Notes: generated from the letters alone by a model not told the origin. Numbered from the stretch's first letter, positions 1 to 9,043 are shown. The stretch: DNA of 64,000 nucleotides from Anaerolineales bacterium (GCA_030834895.1 JAUQXA010000025.1:60219-124218); one strand, 5' to 3'. Program-made: numbers and translations.

Positions 1-281
1 ACGATAGTCCACGCAATTTCGAGCGGAGTGTTGCCTTCGATGTGTTCGCCGTCGCCTGTCTCACCCTTTTTACGGCGAAAGACCACCAGGCTATAAACCA
101 GTGGCACAACGATCAGCGAAAACAAAAAGGAAATGGCCACCAATTGCCAATTCCAAAGCCAGTCAATCGAAACCGCCTGTGCGCTCGCTTGTACAGGCAT
201 CAACCCCGCCGCGTCCAGACCGACATACGTGAGAACCGCCATGACAATGACCAGAATTCCCACAACCAAAAAATGTCCCAT
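1..281 (-). CDS. coxB: Cytochrome c oxidase subunit II, N-terminal part, cut by the left edge
   Basis: Reading leftward from the ATG at 279-281, 93 codons stay open to the window edge. The product starts with a hydrophobic helix (MGHFLVVGILVIVMAV, about residues 1-20). A W-L-W-N-W motif and a second long hydrophobic helix (about 50-68) follow, then a basic stop-transfer stretch (RRKKGE) and IEGNTPLEIAWTI. This two-helix hairpin with the 'N-x-P-x-E-I-x-W-T' motif is the N-terminus of COX2, which docks cytochrome c on the terminal oxidase. The CuA domain would lie to the left, outside the window. An AGGAGAGG Shine-Dalgarno sequence precedes the start. The cytochrome c lipoprotein just upstream on the same strand fits as its electron donor. 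Confidence 0.85.
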   Translation of the reverse strand, partial: MGHFLVVGILVIVMAVLTYVGLDAAGLMPVQASAQAVSIDWLWNWQLVAISFLFSLIVVPLVYSLVVFRRKKGETGDGEHIEGNTPLEIAWTI

Positions 282-450
282 ACGCCTCTCCTGATGAAAT
301 TTCAAAACTGGGTATGACCCAAGTCGCGCCATAAATTAGACTAAATTTGTGTAATTTATCATTATTGCGCGCCAAATATACCAAAGATTATTATATTTGT
401 CACTATTTTGAAAGGAATTTATACAGGATTTTTATATTCCCGATAAACCA

Positions 451-483
451 AGACTTCCGAAGTTTGGGAGACTTCGGAAGTCT
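451..483 (-). terminator. Perfect hairpin between the cytochrome c gene and coxB
   Basis: Two 13-base arms (451-463 and 471-483) pair perfectly around a 7-base loop. It sits right after the stop of the cytochrome c gene on the minus strand. The T-run behind it is poor (TTGGTTTAT), so it may attenuate transcription or stabilise RNA rather than stop it completely. A TATAAT-like -10 for coxB lies further on, near 390-395. Confidence 0.6.
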
Positions 484-491
484 AAATCACC

Positions 492-887
492 TTATTTCAA
501 CGTGTGGATAAACGCCACTACCTGCCATATTTGTTCATCATCAAGCGCACCCTTCCAGCCCACCATGGAAGTACCGGGAACACCACTAGTAATACGCCAG
601 AACAAATAATCATCGCCAACAGTTGCGGCGAGTTCGGGGAGATTCTTCGGCTTGGGACTTAACCCCGCACCAGCGGGTCCATCGCCGTGTCCCCGTTCGC
701 CATGACAGGATACACAATAAACTTTGAAAACCTCCGCGCCGGCAGTTGCCGCATCCGCACCAAGGGGATTGGTCTTCCCCACAAACTCAGCCGGGATGGA
801 TGCGGGGGTGGCGGTGGCTTCCGCCCCACCGCAAGCCGTCAAAGCAAGCACAGCAAAAAACAAAACAATAAACAACATCTTCTTCAT
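492..887 (-). CDS. Class I cytochrome c lipoprotein
   Basis: This 131-residue protein has an N-terminal lipoprotein signal with lipobox L-T-A-C (Cys19), a Thr/Pro/Ala-rich linker, and one haem-binding motif CVSCHG near residue 58. The C-terminal M-V-G-W-K-G supplies a plausible axial Met, followed by the W-Q-V-V-A-F-I helix usual in cbb3/caa3-associated class I cytochromes. It should be anchored to the outer face of the membrane and carry electrons to the oxidase encoded next to it (coxB, same strand, downstream). The length matches single-domain cytochromes c. Confidence 0.85.
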   Translation of the reverse strand: MKKMLFIVLFFAVLALTACGGAEATATPASIPAEFVGKTNPLGADAATAGAEVFKVYCVSCHGERGHGDGPAGAGLSPKPKNLPELAATVGDDYLFWRITSGVPGTSMVGWKGALDDEQIWQVVAFIHTLK

Positions 888-902
888 TCCATACCTCCGA
901 TA

Positions 903-1460
903 TTATTCGATCCATACCATTCTATCTTCAAACGACGGACGTGGCGGATACTCACCGGTTGCTTCAGGATGTCCAACATAGATAAACCCCACGATATGCT
1001 GGTCGGGGGCAAAACCCAAAAACTCCTTCACCTTTGAGTCACGCGCCCACTCGCCCGTACGCCAGATCGCGCCCAAGCCAAGAGCATGAGCCGCAAGCAA
1101 AATATTCTGACAGGCGGCGGATACTGCGGAATAATTTTCCAGCTCAAGCACTTTCGCCTCCACAGGTTTATCCACACCAACAGCAATGACCACGGGAGCG
1201 CGGAGCGGCAAGGCACGGGTTTTATCGAAGGCTTCGGGCGGCAGGTCAGGTTGACGGTCGCGTTGTGAGGCGGCCATCATATCGCCAAGTTTGTTCCGAC
1301 CGTTTCCGGTCAACACTACAAAGCGCCATGGTCGTACCTTGTAATGATTCGGCGCCTGGTTGCCCGCATCCAAAAGTTTTTCGATCAGGTCACGAGGCAA
1401 AGCATCCGCTTTGACCTTTCCAATTGAATGTCTGGTTCTGATTGATTCGAATACGTCCAT
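903..1460 (-). CDS. Nitroreductase-family flavoprotein
   Basis: The 185-residue protein starts MDVFESIRTRHSIGK, the usual FMN-binding N-terminus of nitroreductases. It continues with A-P-N-H-Y-K-V-R-P-W-R-F-V, and later SAVSAACQNILLAAHALGLGAIWRTG, the family's second conserved block. Members use NAD(P)H and FMN to reduce nitro compounds, quinones or similar substrates; the substrate here is unknown. A longer frame is open to 1697, but the ATG at 1458-1460 has a strong GGAGGAAAAT ribosome-binding site and matches the family N-terminus, so I use it. The gene is divergent from the deacetylase-like gene, sharing a 45-bp intergenic region. Confidence 0.85.
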   Translation of the reverse strand: MDVFESIRTRHSIGKVKADALPRDLIEKLLDAGNQAPNHYKVRPWRFVVLTGNGRNKLGDMMAASQRDRQPDLPPEAFDKTRALPLRAPVVIAVGVDKPVEAKVLELENYSAVSAACQNILLAAHALGLGAIWRTGEWARDSKVKEFLGFAPDQHIVGFIYVGHPEATGEYPPRPSFEDRMVWIE

Positions 1461-1505
1461 ATTTTCCTCCGTCCCACAGACGCGTGGGAGTAAAATTGTC
1501 TTACC

Positions 1506-2549
1506 ATGAAAATATTTTACTCTGACACACACCGCAAGCACCAGCCGCCTTTTGAAGTCTTCGACGGTGGAAAACGAGTCCCGTATCTTGAAAACGCCGA
1601 CCGCATGGAATGCATTTTGACGGCGCTCCAAAACACGGACTGGGCTGAGTTGACCCCGCCAACTGACTTTGGACTCAAGCCGATTCTTGCTGTCCACGAC
1701 AAGGATTACATCGCCTTCCTCGCTTCATGCTGGACCGAATGGCTGATTCTCGACCCGACAGTTGCAGAGTCGCCCGAGCAGCACGCCTTCCTGCCCGCTA
1801 CTTTTGCCTTGCGACGAAAATCATCACATGTGCCATCGGAATTGTTGGGCAAGGCAGGGTACTACATCATGGACCTGTCCGCTTGCATCGTGGCAGGGAC
1901 TTACGAAGCAGCGTTGGGTTCTGCCAACTGCGCCTTGAGCGCAACAGAATTCGTCGCAAAGAATCAATCTTCCGCCTTTGCCCTCTGCCGCCCGCCGGGA
2001 CACCACGCAGGTAAAGATTATGCGGCTGGATATTGCTTCATTAACAATTCATCTGTTGCGGCAAACTGGCTTTCGTCAAAGGGACGGGTTGCCATCCTCG
2101 ACATTGACTACCATGCGGGCAACGGCACTCAGGACATTTTCTACGAGCGGGATGACGTGCTAACCATTTCGATCCACAGCGACCCAGACTTTGAGTATCC
2201 ACACTTCATCGGCTATGCAGATGAGACAGGCGCGGGCGCAGGGCTAGGCTTCCACAGGAATTTCCCGCTTCCAAAAGGTACAGGCGACGAAGGATATTTA
2301 TCTGCACTGGATGAAGCCTCGAATCTGATCAAAAGTTTCGCACCAAAATACCTGGTGGTCTCCGCAGGTATGGACACCTTCGACGGCGACCCGCTCGGCA
2401 CGTTTAAAGTCACCCGCGATGGGTTCGCGGAAATCGGCAAACGAATCGCCATGCTTGGTTTGCCAACGGCGATTATCATGGAAGGCGGTTACGCAAACGC
2501 CGCGCTAGGCGAGAATATCGTCACTTTATTGGAGAATTTCAAATCGTAG
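1506..2549 (+). CDS. Histone-deacetylase-family amidohydrolase (acetylpolyamine amidohydrolase type)
   Basis: The 347-residue protein has the class I/II deacetylase zinc site: the His pair in RPPGHHAG (166-167), the D-x-H ligand pair in ILDIDYHAGNGTQ (Asp201, His203), and Asp295 in the SAGMDTFDGDPLG block. Bacterial relatives remove acetyl groups from polyamines, acetoin pathway proteins or other amides. The insert at about 80-115 resembles the acetylpolyamine amidohydrolase branch. No Shine-Dalgarno sequence is visible. A TAAAAT box at 1491-1496 ends 9 bases before the ATG, so the mRNA is probably leaderless. Confidence 0.85.
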   Translation: MKIFYSDTHRKHQPPFEVFDGGKRVPYLENADRMECILTALQNTDWAELTPPTDFGLKPILAVHDKDYIAFLASCWTEWLILDPTVAESPEQHAFLPATFALRRKSSHVPSELLGKAGYYIMDLSACIVAGTYEAALGSANCALSATEFVAKNQSSAFALCRPPGHHAGKDYAAGYCFINNSSVAANWLSSKGRVAILDIDYHAGNGTQDIFYERDDVLTISIHSDPDFEYPHFIGYADETGAGAGLGFHRNFPLPKGTGDEGYLSALDEASNLIKSFAPKYLVVSAGMDTFDGDPLGTFKVTRDGFAEIGKRIAMLGLPTAIIMEGGYANAALGENIVTLLENFKS

Positions 2550-2587
2550 CGTCAGTCATGCTTCATGCGTGATGTACAAGAGGTCAA

Positions 2588-3364
2588 ATGAAAAGAAGAA
2601 CTTTTCCATTACTGATACTTATCTTGTCCGCTTTGGCCTGCAACATGCCGTCAGTGCAGGTAATCACCCCAACCTCGCCCCCGCCGGTCGAGACACAAAC
2701 GCGGGCCTTTACATCCACCCTTGAAACAACATCCACGCCCGAAGCCACATTGACCCCGACCATTACTTTCACGTCAACCATTACACTTACCCCAACCATC
2801 TCGGCGACGCCGACTTTTGCCTTCCCGAAAGTGACGGTCAACAAGCAGGCGCATTGCCGTTATGGACCTTCGGTGGCATTTTTGCACGCCGCCGATTTAT
2901 ACCCCGGCGACACTGGCATCGCGGACGGACGATTTGAATACAGCAGTTGGCTGCACGTCAAGTTCGACAAACTCAATTATTACTGCTGGGTCGCCCCATC
3001 GGTGGTGGATGTGGTCGGTGACGTGAGCACCCTGCGTTACAACGAGCCGGATTTGCAATCCATCGGCTACAGCAATTATCCGCCGCCGCAAAACATCAGG
3101 GCCGTCCGCAACGGAGATGAAATCACCATCAACTGGGATCAGGTTAACATGAAAGCCGACCATGACCGCGGGTATTTGATCATTGCCTTTGTCTGCCAGG
3201 ATGGGAATTATCTTTGGTGGACGGACTCCTACCCCGATCAATACAGCACGAGTTACACCGTGAGGGATGAGGCAGGTTGTCCCGTGCCGTCAGAAGGCGT
3301 ACTGTATACGGTGGAAAAACACGGTTTCTCGAAGCCCGCGCAAATCCCCTGGCCAGCACCGTGA
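2588..3364 (+). CDS. Lipoprotein with Thr/Pro-rich linker and SH3-like domain
   Basis: The 258-residue protein begins with a lipoprotein signal (ILSALAC, Cys18). A 60-residue low-complexity Thr/Pro/Ser linker follows, typical of surface proteins in this phylum. A bacterial SH3-like region comes next (about 83-145: VNKQAHCRYGPSVAFLHAADLYPGD...YYCWVAPSVV), and then a fibronectin-like stretch (NIRAVRNGDEITINWDQV). It is probably displayed on the cell surface and may bind wall or protein ligands. The specific function is unknown. Confidence 0.75.
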   Translation: MKRRTFPLLILILSALACNMPSVQVITPTSPPPVETQTRAFTSTLETTSTPEATLTPTITFTSTITLTPTISATPTFAFPKVTVNKQAHCRYGPSVAFLHAADLYPGDTGIADGRFEYSSWLHVKFDKLNYYCWVAPSVVDVVGDVSTLRYNEPDLQSIGYSNYPPPQNIRAVRNGDEITINWDQVNMKADHDRGYLIIAFVCQDGNYLWWTDSYPDQYSTSYTVRDEAGCPVPSEGVLYTVEKHGFSKPAQIPWPAP

Positions 3365-3399
3365 TAACGACTTAAGTCGTTACTACCTGTCTCACAAAT

Positions 3400-3430
3400 A
3401 AAAAGCGGACGCGCTTTGCATCTGCTTTTT
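3400..3430. terminator. Bidirectional terminator between converging genes
   Basis: The arms AAAAAGCGGA and TCTGCTTTTT pair with one wobble around a GC-containing loop, giving an A-run on one side and a T-run on the other. It lies between the rightward lipoprotein gene and the leftward response-regulator gene, so it can serve both. Confidence 0.7.
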
Positions 3431-3433
3431 CAT

Positions 3434-3799
3434 CTACTTCAACACCCCTGCTTTTCTCATCGCGCCTTCCAACGCGTCCACAGTTACAGGCTTGATCAGG
3501 AACGCCTGCGCGCCACCCCTCATCACACGCGCTCGTGTTTCAGGCTGATCATCTGAGGTGACCACTACCACAGGAATTTTCATCAACCGTGGCTCGCGCT
3601 TCAGATAAGCTAGAATCTCCGTCCCGTCCACCCCGGGCATGTTAATATCGAGACAAATAAACTGCGGAACAAAATTTCCCAAAAGGGAGATTGCCGCGCT
3701 CGAGCCGTACGCCACTCGCGCCGGTAAATCTATAACCGCCAACATCTGTTGCAGGGCATCTGCTGTGTTTCGATTGTCGTCAATGACCAGACCTTCCAT
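3434..3799 (-). CDS. Single-domain response regulator (CheY-like)
   Basis: The 121-residue receiver domain has no output domain. The acidic pocket is D7-D8, the phosphoacceptor is Asp51 in LDINMPGVDG, the switch Thr81 is in VVTSDD, and Lys103 is in LIKP. It would be phosphorylated by an unlinked histidine kinase and act through protein contacts. It starts only 2 bases after the stop of the MoeA-like gene on the same strand, so the two are very probably cotranscribed and translationally coupled. No kinase lies nearby. Confidence 0.88.
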   Translation of the reverse strand: MEGLVIDDNRNTADALQQMLAVIDLPARVAYGSSAAISLLGNFVPQFICLDINMPGVDGTEILAYLKREPRLMKIPVVVVTSDDQPETRARVMRGGAQAFLIKPVTVDALEGAMRKAGVLK

Positions 3800-3801
3800 T
3801 T

Positions 3802-5808
3802 TTAGTCCTCCAAAATTATTTTGCCCATCACCGAAATATCATAGCCCGGCAATTTCGACACCGAATTTTGAAAACTGCTGTCGGCTAGTAATTCAAAGAG
3901 TGGCACAAGCAAATCACTTTCAGCATGTTCCTTTGGGATGACCAGATCATATCGTTCCTGGAATAGCGGGATGAAATCCAATTCCAGTGCCTGTGCTGCG
4001 GCGGCAATCCCAAGTCCGCAATCTGCCCGCCCCGAAGCAATTGCAGCAGCGACCCCAAGATGGGTATATTCTTCCTGAGTATAGCCGAGAATTAAATCGG
4101 GCGACATCCCCAATAAGTTCAAATGATAGTCGAGGAGAACACGGGTCCCCGCCCCACGCTGGCGGTTGACAAACTGGACGCTTCGACCCTGCTCAGCGCG
4201 AGCCTCAGAGTTGGTCAGGTCACCCAGAGTTTTGATTCCCTTCGGGTTTCCCTTCTTCACCATCAAGCCCTGGTCGCGTCCGACGAGCGCCACCACTTTG
4301 ACAGGGATGTTCGGCATGTACTGGCGGATGTAGGAAATGTTGTATTCGCCTGTTTCGGGATTGAGCAAGTGCGACCCCGCCAAATGCGCCTCGCCGCGAC
4401 GCAACGCTACCAAACCACCTTGTGACCCAACATTTGCAGAGGCCAGCCGTCGGTCATGTTCGGCGAGGAATTGCGCCATCAAATCCAAAGTCAAATCGTG
4501 GGAGCCAATGCAGAAAATCGTGCGGTCGATTTCGGCACGGCTTCGATACAAGTGGACTTTGACCTGTTCGCCTGCGTCCATGCCTTGCGCGCCGCTGGGG
4601 ATTAATGCCAGCCCGTCCGCTTGAACCAGCGAGGTGATGACCCCCGCTCCACGCGAAAGCGGCGCGGCGAGAATCTTCCCCCCCACATTGCCAACCGCCA
4701 CGCGGACGTAATCATCATCACCAGCAGGGGAGACCAGCTTTCGGGTCAGGGTGGCAGTCTCGGTCGGCAACTCCAGCGGACGCCGCCCAAGCCACTTCGC
4801 CAGAACAGGTTCCGCGAAAATATCCACAGTCAGCGCGGCAGAGACGGGGTAGCCGGGAACGCCGATAATCGGGACGATGGACGGTGGACGATTGACCGTG
4901 GTCTGTCGTCCGTGGTCTATGGTCCCAAAAATGACTGGATGCCCTGGTCTCACCGCCACGCCATGAACGAGAAGTGTGCCAAGTTTTTGGACAACCCTCG
5001 AAGAGAAATCTTCCGCGCCTGCGGAGGAACCAGCATTGAGCAAAACAAGATCGTGATCCACTGCGGCTTCTTCCACACGCTCACAGATCAGGTCGAAGTC
5101 ATCTTTGGTGATCGGGTAGCGAGTTGGCTCACCGCCCATCGCTTTGACCTGAGCCGCCATCACCAGCGAGTTGTATTCAAGGATGTCGCCCGACTTTAGT
5201 TTGGAGCCAATCGGGACGAGTTCCGTGCCAGTGGGGAGAATCGCAACTTTGGGCTTGCGCGCCACTTTGATGGTCTGATGTCCCGAAGCGGCAATCGCGC
5301 CTAAATCGGCGGGGCGGAGGATGTGCCCAGCAGGCAGGACCAGTTGCGTGGCGACAATATCCTCTCCCAGTGGGCGGACATGACTCCACGGGGTAACAGC
5401 AGCACGGATGCGAATCGCCTTTGGCTTGCGAAGCTCTTTGGCGATCTGCCCGTCTTCATCCAGAGATTCAACGTTCTCGATGGGAATGACGGCATTCGCC
5501 CACTCAGGTAACGGGTCACCCGTGTCCACATATTGGGCTTCGGGACCCGTATACAAAGTGATAGGCGTGGACGGCATAGCGCCATTCGTGGAGACCGCGC
5601 GCAAGGCAAAACCGTCCATCGCAGAGGCGTGATAATGCGGCGAAGAAATCTCCGCCCAGATGGGTTCAGCGGTGACACGTCCGAGGGCGTTTTCATCGAG
5701 CAAAATTTCTTTCGTGCCGAGCACACGCCACAAGTCGGCGTCCTGCAAGGCTTCGCGCAGACGGGCTTGGGCTTGAGAGAGGGGAATATCGTGAAGGTAG
5801 ACAGACAT
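3802..5808 (-). CDS. moeA: MoeA-type molybdopterin molybdenumtransferase fused to a periplasmic-binding-protein-like domain
   Basis: The 668-residue protein has two parts. Residues about 1-410 are MoeA-like: ALGRVTAEPIWAEISSPHYHASAMDGFALRA, then ILPTGTELVPIG, NAGSSAGAEDFSSR and IGVPGYPVSAA, the motifs of the enzyme that inserts molybdate into molybdopterin-AMP. Residues about 435-668 resemble a substrate-binding domain (CIGSHDLTLDLMAQFL, VNRQRGAGTRVLLDYHL, ADCGLGIAAAA), an architecture known in some bacteria and archaea and thought to sense molybdate or a cofactor. An unusual segment at residues about 295-313 (DHGRQTTVNRPPSI) is encoded by an intergenic-type repeat; see the separate entry. 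Confidence 0.85.
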   Translation of the reverse strand: MSVYLHDIPLSQAQARLREALQDADLWRVLGTKEILLDENALGRVTAEPIWAEISSPHYHASAMDGFALRAVSTNGAMPSTPITLYTGPEAQYVDTGDPLPEWANAVIPIENVESLDEDGQIAKELRKPKAIRIRAAVTPWSHVRPLGEDIVATQLVLPAGHILRPADLGAIAASGHQTIKVARKPKVAILPTGTELVPIGSKLKSGDILEYNSLVMAAQVKAMGGEPTRYPITKDDFDLICERVEEAAVDHDLVLLNAGSSAGAEDFSSRVVQKLGTLLVHGVAVRPGHPVIFGTIDHGRQTTVNRPPSIVPIIGVPGYPVSAALTVDIFAEPVLAKWLGRRPLELPTETATLTRKLVSPAGDDDYVRVAVGNVGGKILAAPLSRGAGVITSLVQADGLALIPSGAQGMDAGEQVKVHLYRSRAEIDRTIFCIGSHDLTLDLMAQFLAEHDRRLASANVGSQGGLVALRRGEAHLAGSHLLNPETGEYNISYIRQYMPNIPVKVVALVGRDQGLMVKKGNPKGIKTLGDLTNSEARAEQGRSVQFVNRQRGAGTRVLLDYHLNLLGMSPDLILGYTQEEYTHLGVAAAIASGRADCGLGIAAAAQALELDFIPLFQERYDLVIPKEHAESDLLVPLFELLADSSFQNSVSKLPGYDISVMGKIILED
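4871..4926. repeat. Palindromic spacer-type repeat lying in frame inside moeA
   Basis: The segment is built of GGACGATGGAC / GTCCGTGGTC units that form an imperfect hairpin. A related stretch occurs between ABC genes at about 47020-47070 (GGACGATAGACC...GTCCACGGTCCATGG). Here it encodes about 18 extra residues between the family motifs P-V-I-F-G-T-I and P-I-I-G-V-P-G-Y without breaking the frame. Confidence 0.6.
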
Positions 5809-5830
5809 AAGTTAGAGAGTAGTGAGTAGT

Positions 5831-5876
5831 GAGTAGAGAGTAGAGATTGGTAAACACTAATCTCTACTCTCTACTC
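5831..5876. terminator. Long perfect hairpin after the aminotransferase gene
   Basis: Two perfect 18-base arms (5831-5848, 5859-5876) of GAGTAGAGAG-type sequence pair around a 10-base loop, just downstream of the leftward aminotransferase stop. There is no clear T-run. The simple-sequence style is shared with other spacers in this window, so it may be a dispersed repeat doing terminator-like or RNA-stabilising work. Confidence 0.55.
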
Positions 5877-5882
5877 ATCTAG

Positions 5883-7217
5883 TTACTGAATTCCATCCAT
5901 CGCAGCGCCGAGGCGTTTGATGATTTCATCCACCTCATCTTCAGTGATGGAGAGCGGGGGCGCAAAGGCAAGCGTGTTGCCAAGCGGACGGGTGCGAAGT
6001 CCGCGTTCCTGTGCGGCTTTGAAAATTTGCATGGTACGGGCGGGGTCAGCGGTTTTGGCTTCCTTATCCGAGACGATTTCCACGCCACAGACTAAACCCA
6101 GTCCACGCACATCACCGACGAAGGGGAATTCTTTTAGGGTCTGCAACCCATCTAACAGACGTTTTCCCAACTCACGGGCGCGCTTGGGGAATTCCTCGCG
6201 TTCCATGATTTCGATATTTTTGAGCCCCACCGCGCAAGCCATGGCATGACCCGAATAGGTGAAGCCGTGCATGTAGGCTTCGGTGTCGGCGGCGGATTCC
6301 ATCGTCTCGCGGATTTCGTCCGAGATTTGGATTCCGCCCAGTTGGGCGTATCCGCTGGTGATGGCTTTGGCAAAGGAAAGGATGTCGGGCTTGACGTTCC
6401 AATGTTTGAGGGCGAACCATTCGCCCGTGCGCCCGAAGCCCGTAATGACTTCATCCGCGATAAAGAGGACTTCGTGCTTGTCGCAAATTTGGCGGACAAG
6501 GGGGAAGTAATCGGCGGGGGGAACGATGACGCCGCCCACGCCCATCACGGGTTCAGCGATGAACGCCGCGACGGTATCCGCTCCCTCGCGCAAAATCGCT
6601 TCTTCGAGTTCACGCGCGGCAGCTTGGCCGACAGTCTCGCCATCTTTCAAGGTGCCTTCATAGCGGTACGGATTCGGCGCAGGGATGTGGACAAACCCCT
6701 CCACTTTGGGTGCAAACATCGTGTGATATTTTTCCAACCCTGTGGCAAAAGTCCCCGCGAGGGTGACGCCGTGATACGCGCCTTTGCGGGCAATCACCTT
6801 GTACTTGCCTGGCTTGCCCTTACGCTTCCAATAATAGCGGGCAGTCTTGAACGCGGAATCATTCGCCTCCGAACCGCCAGAGGTGAAGTGTGTGGTATTC
6901 AAGTCTTCGTAGGCAAAGCCCGCGAGTTTATCTGCAAGTAAAGTGGACGGCAAGTTGGTCATGCCTGCGAAGTTGGATGTGAAAGACATCGTCTTCATTT
7001 GCTCGTAGGCAGCTTTAGCAAGTTCCTCGCGCCCGTAACCCGCGTTGACATTCCACAGCCCCGCCATGCCGTCGAGGATTTTCTGTCCGTCGGTAGTGTA
7101 GAGCCAAACGCCTTCGCCGCGTTCGATCACCAGCGGGTTGGCATGGGACTTGGGATGATAGGTGGGGTGCAGTTGTTTTTTGTCTTTCTCGATCCAGGTT
7201 TTTGTTTGGTCGGTCAT
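5883..7217 (-). CDS. Class III PLP-dependent aminotransferase
   Basis: The 444-residue protein has the fold-type I class III pattern. HPxxHANPLVIERGEG is at the N-terminus, THFTSGGSEANDSAFK binds the cofactor phosphate, FIADEVITGFGRTG carries the Asp that contacts the pyridine nitrogen, and DILSFAKAITSGYAQLGG carries the Schiff-base Lys. The closest general pattern is the omega-amino acid:pyruvate / beta-alanine transaminase group, but the amine donor cannot be read from sequence. The ATG at 7217 has a GGAGACC-type ribosome site. It stands alone between hairpin-bearing spacers. Confidence 0.88.
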   Translation of the reverse strand: MTDQTKTWIEKDKKQLHPTYHPKSHANPLVIERGEGVWLYTTDGQKILDGMAGLWNVNAGYGREELAKAAYEQMKTMSFTSNFAGMTNLPSTLLADKLAGFAYEDLNTTHFTSGGSEANDSAFKTARYYWKRKGKPGKYKVIARKGAYHGVTLAGTFATGLEKYHTMFAPKVEGFVHIPAPNPYRYEGTLKDGETVGQAAARELEEAILREGADTVAAFIAEPVMGVGGVIVPPADYFPLVRQICDKHEVLFIADEVITGFGRTGEWFALKHWNVKPDILSFAKAITSGYAQLGGIQISDEIRETMESAADTEAYMHGFTYSGHAMACAVGLKNIEIMEREEFPKRARELGKRLLDGLQTLKEFPFVGDVRGLGLVCGVEIVSDKEAKTADPARTMQIFKAAQERGLRTRPLGNTLAFAPPLSITEDEVDEIIKRLGAAMDGIQ

Positions 7218-7239
7218 GGGGTCTCCAATTTTTTGTTTG

Positions 7240-7303
7240 AAGGTTTGAAAGTTAGAAGGTTAGAAGGTTTACAAGTTGAAACGTTCAAACCTTCTAACTT
7301 GCC
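7240..7303. repeat. Spacer hairpin built of GTTAGAAGGTTT units
   Basis: Repeated GTTTGAAGG/AAGTTAGAAGG units on the left pair with CAAACCTTCTAACTTG on the right. The structure fills the gap between guaB and the aminotransferase gene and may act as the guaB terminator, though no T-run is evident. It follows the same design as the hairpins at 5831 and 17398 but with a different sequence. Confidence 0.5.
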
Positions 7304-7309
7304 AACTTG

Positions 7310-8749
7310 CTAACCCAACACTTCCACATCATGCGGACCAGACTCACGCAGCCCCGCGCCTGTCATCCGCACCATGATGGCTTTCTGTTGAAAGTCCTCA
7401 ATTGAAATCGCGCCACTGTAACTCATGCCCGACTGCAAGCCGCCGACGAGTTGGGTCAACACTTCGCGCGCACGTCCGCGATACGGGACGGCGGCTTCGA
7501 CGCCCTCAGCGACATATTCCTCGATCTCCTCTTGCGTGATGTCGTTGCCCTCTTTGCTCTTGCGGGCGATATTCGCTTCGCGTGACGCCATGCCACGAGA
7601 AGCTTTGTAGCGATGTCCCTTGCGGGTCATGACCAAGCCTGGGCTTTCGTCTGTGCCTGCGAGCAGGCTGCCGATCATGACGGTCTGTGCGCCTGCGGCG
7701 ATGGCTTTTGCCAAATCCCCAGGCTGACGGATACCGCCATCGGCGATGATCGGGATGCCGTATTCGGTGGCAGCTTTGGCACATTCCATTACAGAAGTCA
7801 ACTGCGGGACGCCTGAGCCAGCCACTTGCCGCGTGATGCAAATCGAGCCAGGTCCCACGCCGACCTTGACCGCGTCCACGCCCGCATCGATCAGGCGTTT
7901 GGTTCCGTCCGCGGTGGCGACGTTGCCGCCGATGATCTGCGCTTGGGGGAACTGCCTGCGGATATTTTTTATCATTTCGATTTCAAGGTACGAGTCGCCG
8001 TGGGCGATGTCCACGACGATGCAGTCGGCCCCTGCTTGCAAAGCGGCTTCCACGCGACGCATTTCCTTGTCACGAACACCGACCGCCGCGCCCACAGCTA
8101 GCCGACCTTTGGCGTCTTTTGTCGCCTTCGGGAACTTGGTGATCTTCATGATGTCTTTCAACGTCACCAAGCCCTTGACCTTGCCATCCTTGTCCACCAG
8201 TGGAAGTTTTTCCACGCGATATTCATGAAGGAAACGCTCGGCTGCCTTGAGAGTGGTGTTGGGCGGAGCGGTCTTGACGGGACTGGTCATGACCTTCGTC
8301 ACGCACTTGCTGTCGTCGGATTCAAATAACAGATCGCGGGTGGTGACGATGCCAATCAGCTTTTGGTCTGCATCGAGGATCAGGATTCCGCCCGTGCCTG
8401 TTTCATCCACCACACGTTTGAGGTCGCCGACGGTGTTGGCTTCGGTCATGGTGATGGGCTTGTCCACGATGAAGGACTCGGCTTTCTTGACGCGCTCGAT
8501 GTGACGCACTTGTTCGGGAATGGTCAGGAAGCGATGGATCATGCCGATGCCGCCTTCGCGCGCCATGGTGATCGCCATCTCGCTTTCGGTGACCACGTCC
8601 ATGTTGGCAGAGACCAGCGGAATCTGCAAGGTGATCTGCTTCGTCAGCTTGGTCTGCGTGGAAAGCAGGCGGCGCGAGTCCACTTCGGAATATTGCGGCA
8701 CAAGTAAAACGTCGTCGTAGGTCAGGGCGGTGTCCTGTAGTATTTTCAT
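7310..8749 (-). CDS. guaB: Inosine-5'-monophosphate dehydrogenase
   Basis: The 479-residue protein is full length for [25 protein letters not shown] opens the barrel. Two CBS domains (about 95-205) are inserted and can sense adenine nucleotides. The catalytic loop reads [20 protein letters not shown] with the active Cys, and the flap region contains YRGRAREVL. It oxidises IMP to XMP with NAD, the committed step to GMP. It is divergent from purA (adenylosuccinate synthase), so the two branch-point enzymes of purine synthesis sit back to back. Confidence 0.96.
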   Translation of the reverse strand: MKILQDTALTYDDVLLVPQYSEVDSRRLLSTQTKLTKQITLQIPLVSANMDVVTESEMAITMAREGGIGMIHRFLTIPEQVRHIERVKKAESFIVDKPITMTEANTVGDLKRVVDETGTGGILILDADQKLIGIVTTRDLLFESDDSKCVTKVMTSPVKTAPPNTTLKAAERFLHEYRVEKLPLVDKDGKVKGLVTLKDIMKITKFPKATKDAKGRLAVGAAVGVRDKEMRRVEAALQAGADCIVVDIAHGDSYLEIEMIKNIRRQFPQAQIIGGNVATADGTKRLIDAGVDAVKVGVGPGSICITRQVAGSGVPQLTSVMECAKAATEYGIPIIADGGIRQPGDLAKAIAAGAQTVMIGSLLAGTDESPGLVMTRKGHRYKASRGMASREANIARKSKEGNDITQEEIEEYVAEGVEAAVPYRGRAREVLTQLVGGLQSGMSYSGAISIEDFQQKAIMVRMTGAGLRESGPHDVEVLG

Positions 8750-8937
8750 ATTGGCTCCTCTGGAATTAACCGCCCGAATTATAATGCGTGGTTGGTAATT
8801 GGTAACTTAAACTGTCAGCTGGAAAAATGTTGGGCTGGCAGCTTCGGGCGGGGATTGCTCGGATGAGGACCAAAGTTTGAGAGTCGCACAAGGCTTTCGC
8901 CTGGATGAGGCTTGGGAGTCGGTTTCAAAAAATTAAT

Positions 8938-9027
8938 CCGTCATTGCGAGGAGGGCGTTAGCCCGACGAAGCAATCTCATGCTAAATTGGAGATTGCTTC
9001 GCTCGTTGCACTCGCTCGCAATGACGG
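8938..9027. repeat. Dispersed inverted repeat, CCGTCATTGCGAG type
   Basis: The outer arms CCGTCATTGCGAG (8938-8950) and CTCGCAATGACGG (9015-9027) are perfect complements, and an inner pair (GAAGCAATCTC / GAGATTGCTTC) extends the hairpin. The rest of the 8750-9043 spacer shows only short GGATGAGG-type direct repeats. The element lies just before the purA ribosome-binding site, so it will be transcribed in the purA leader if the promoter is further left. Confidence 0.7.
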
Positions 9028-9043
9028 GAAACGAGGAGAAGAC

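Noticed and set aside
8912..9043. N-terminal extension of purA
   Set aside because: The in-frame extension translates the dispersed repeat at 8938-9027; the family N-terminus and ribosome site are at 9044.
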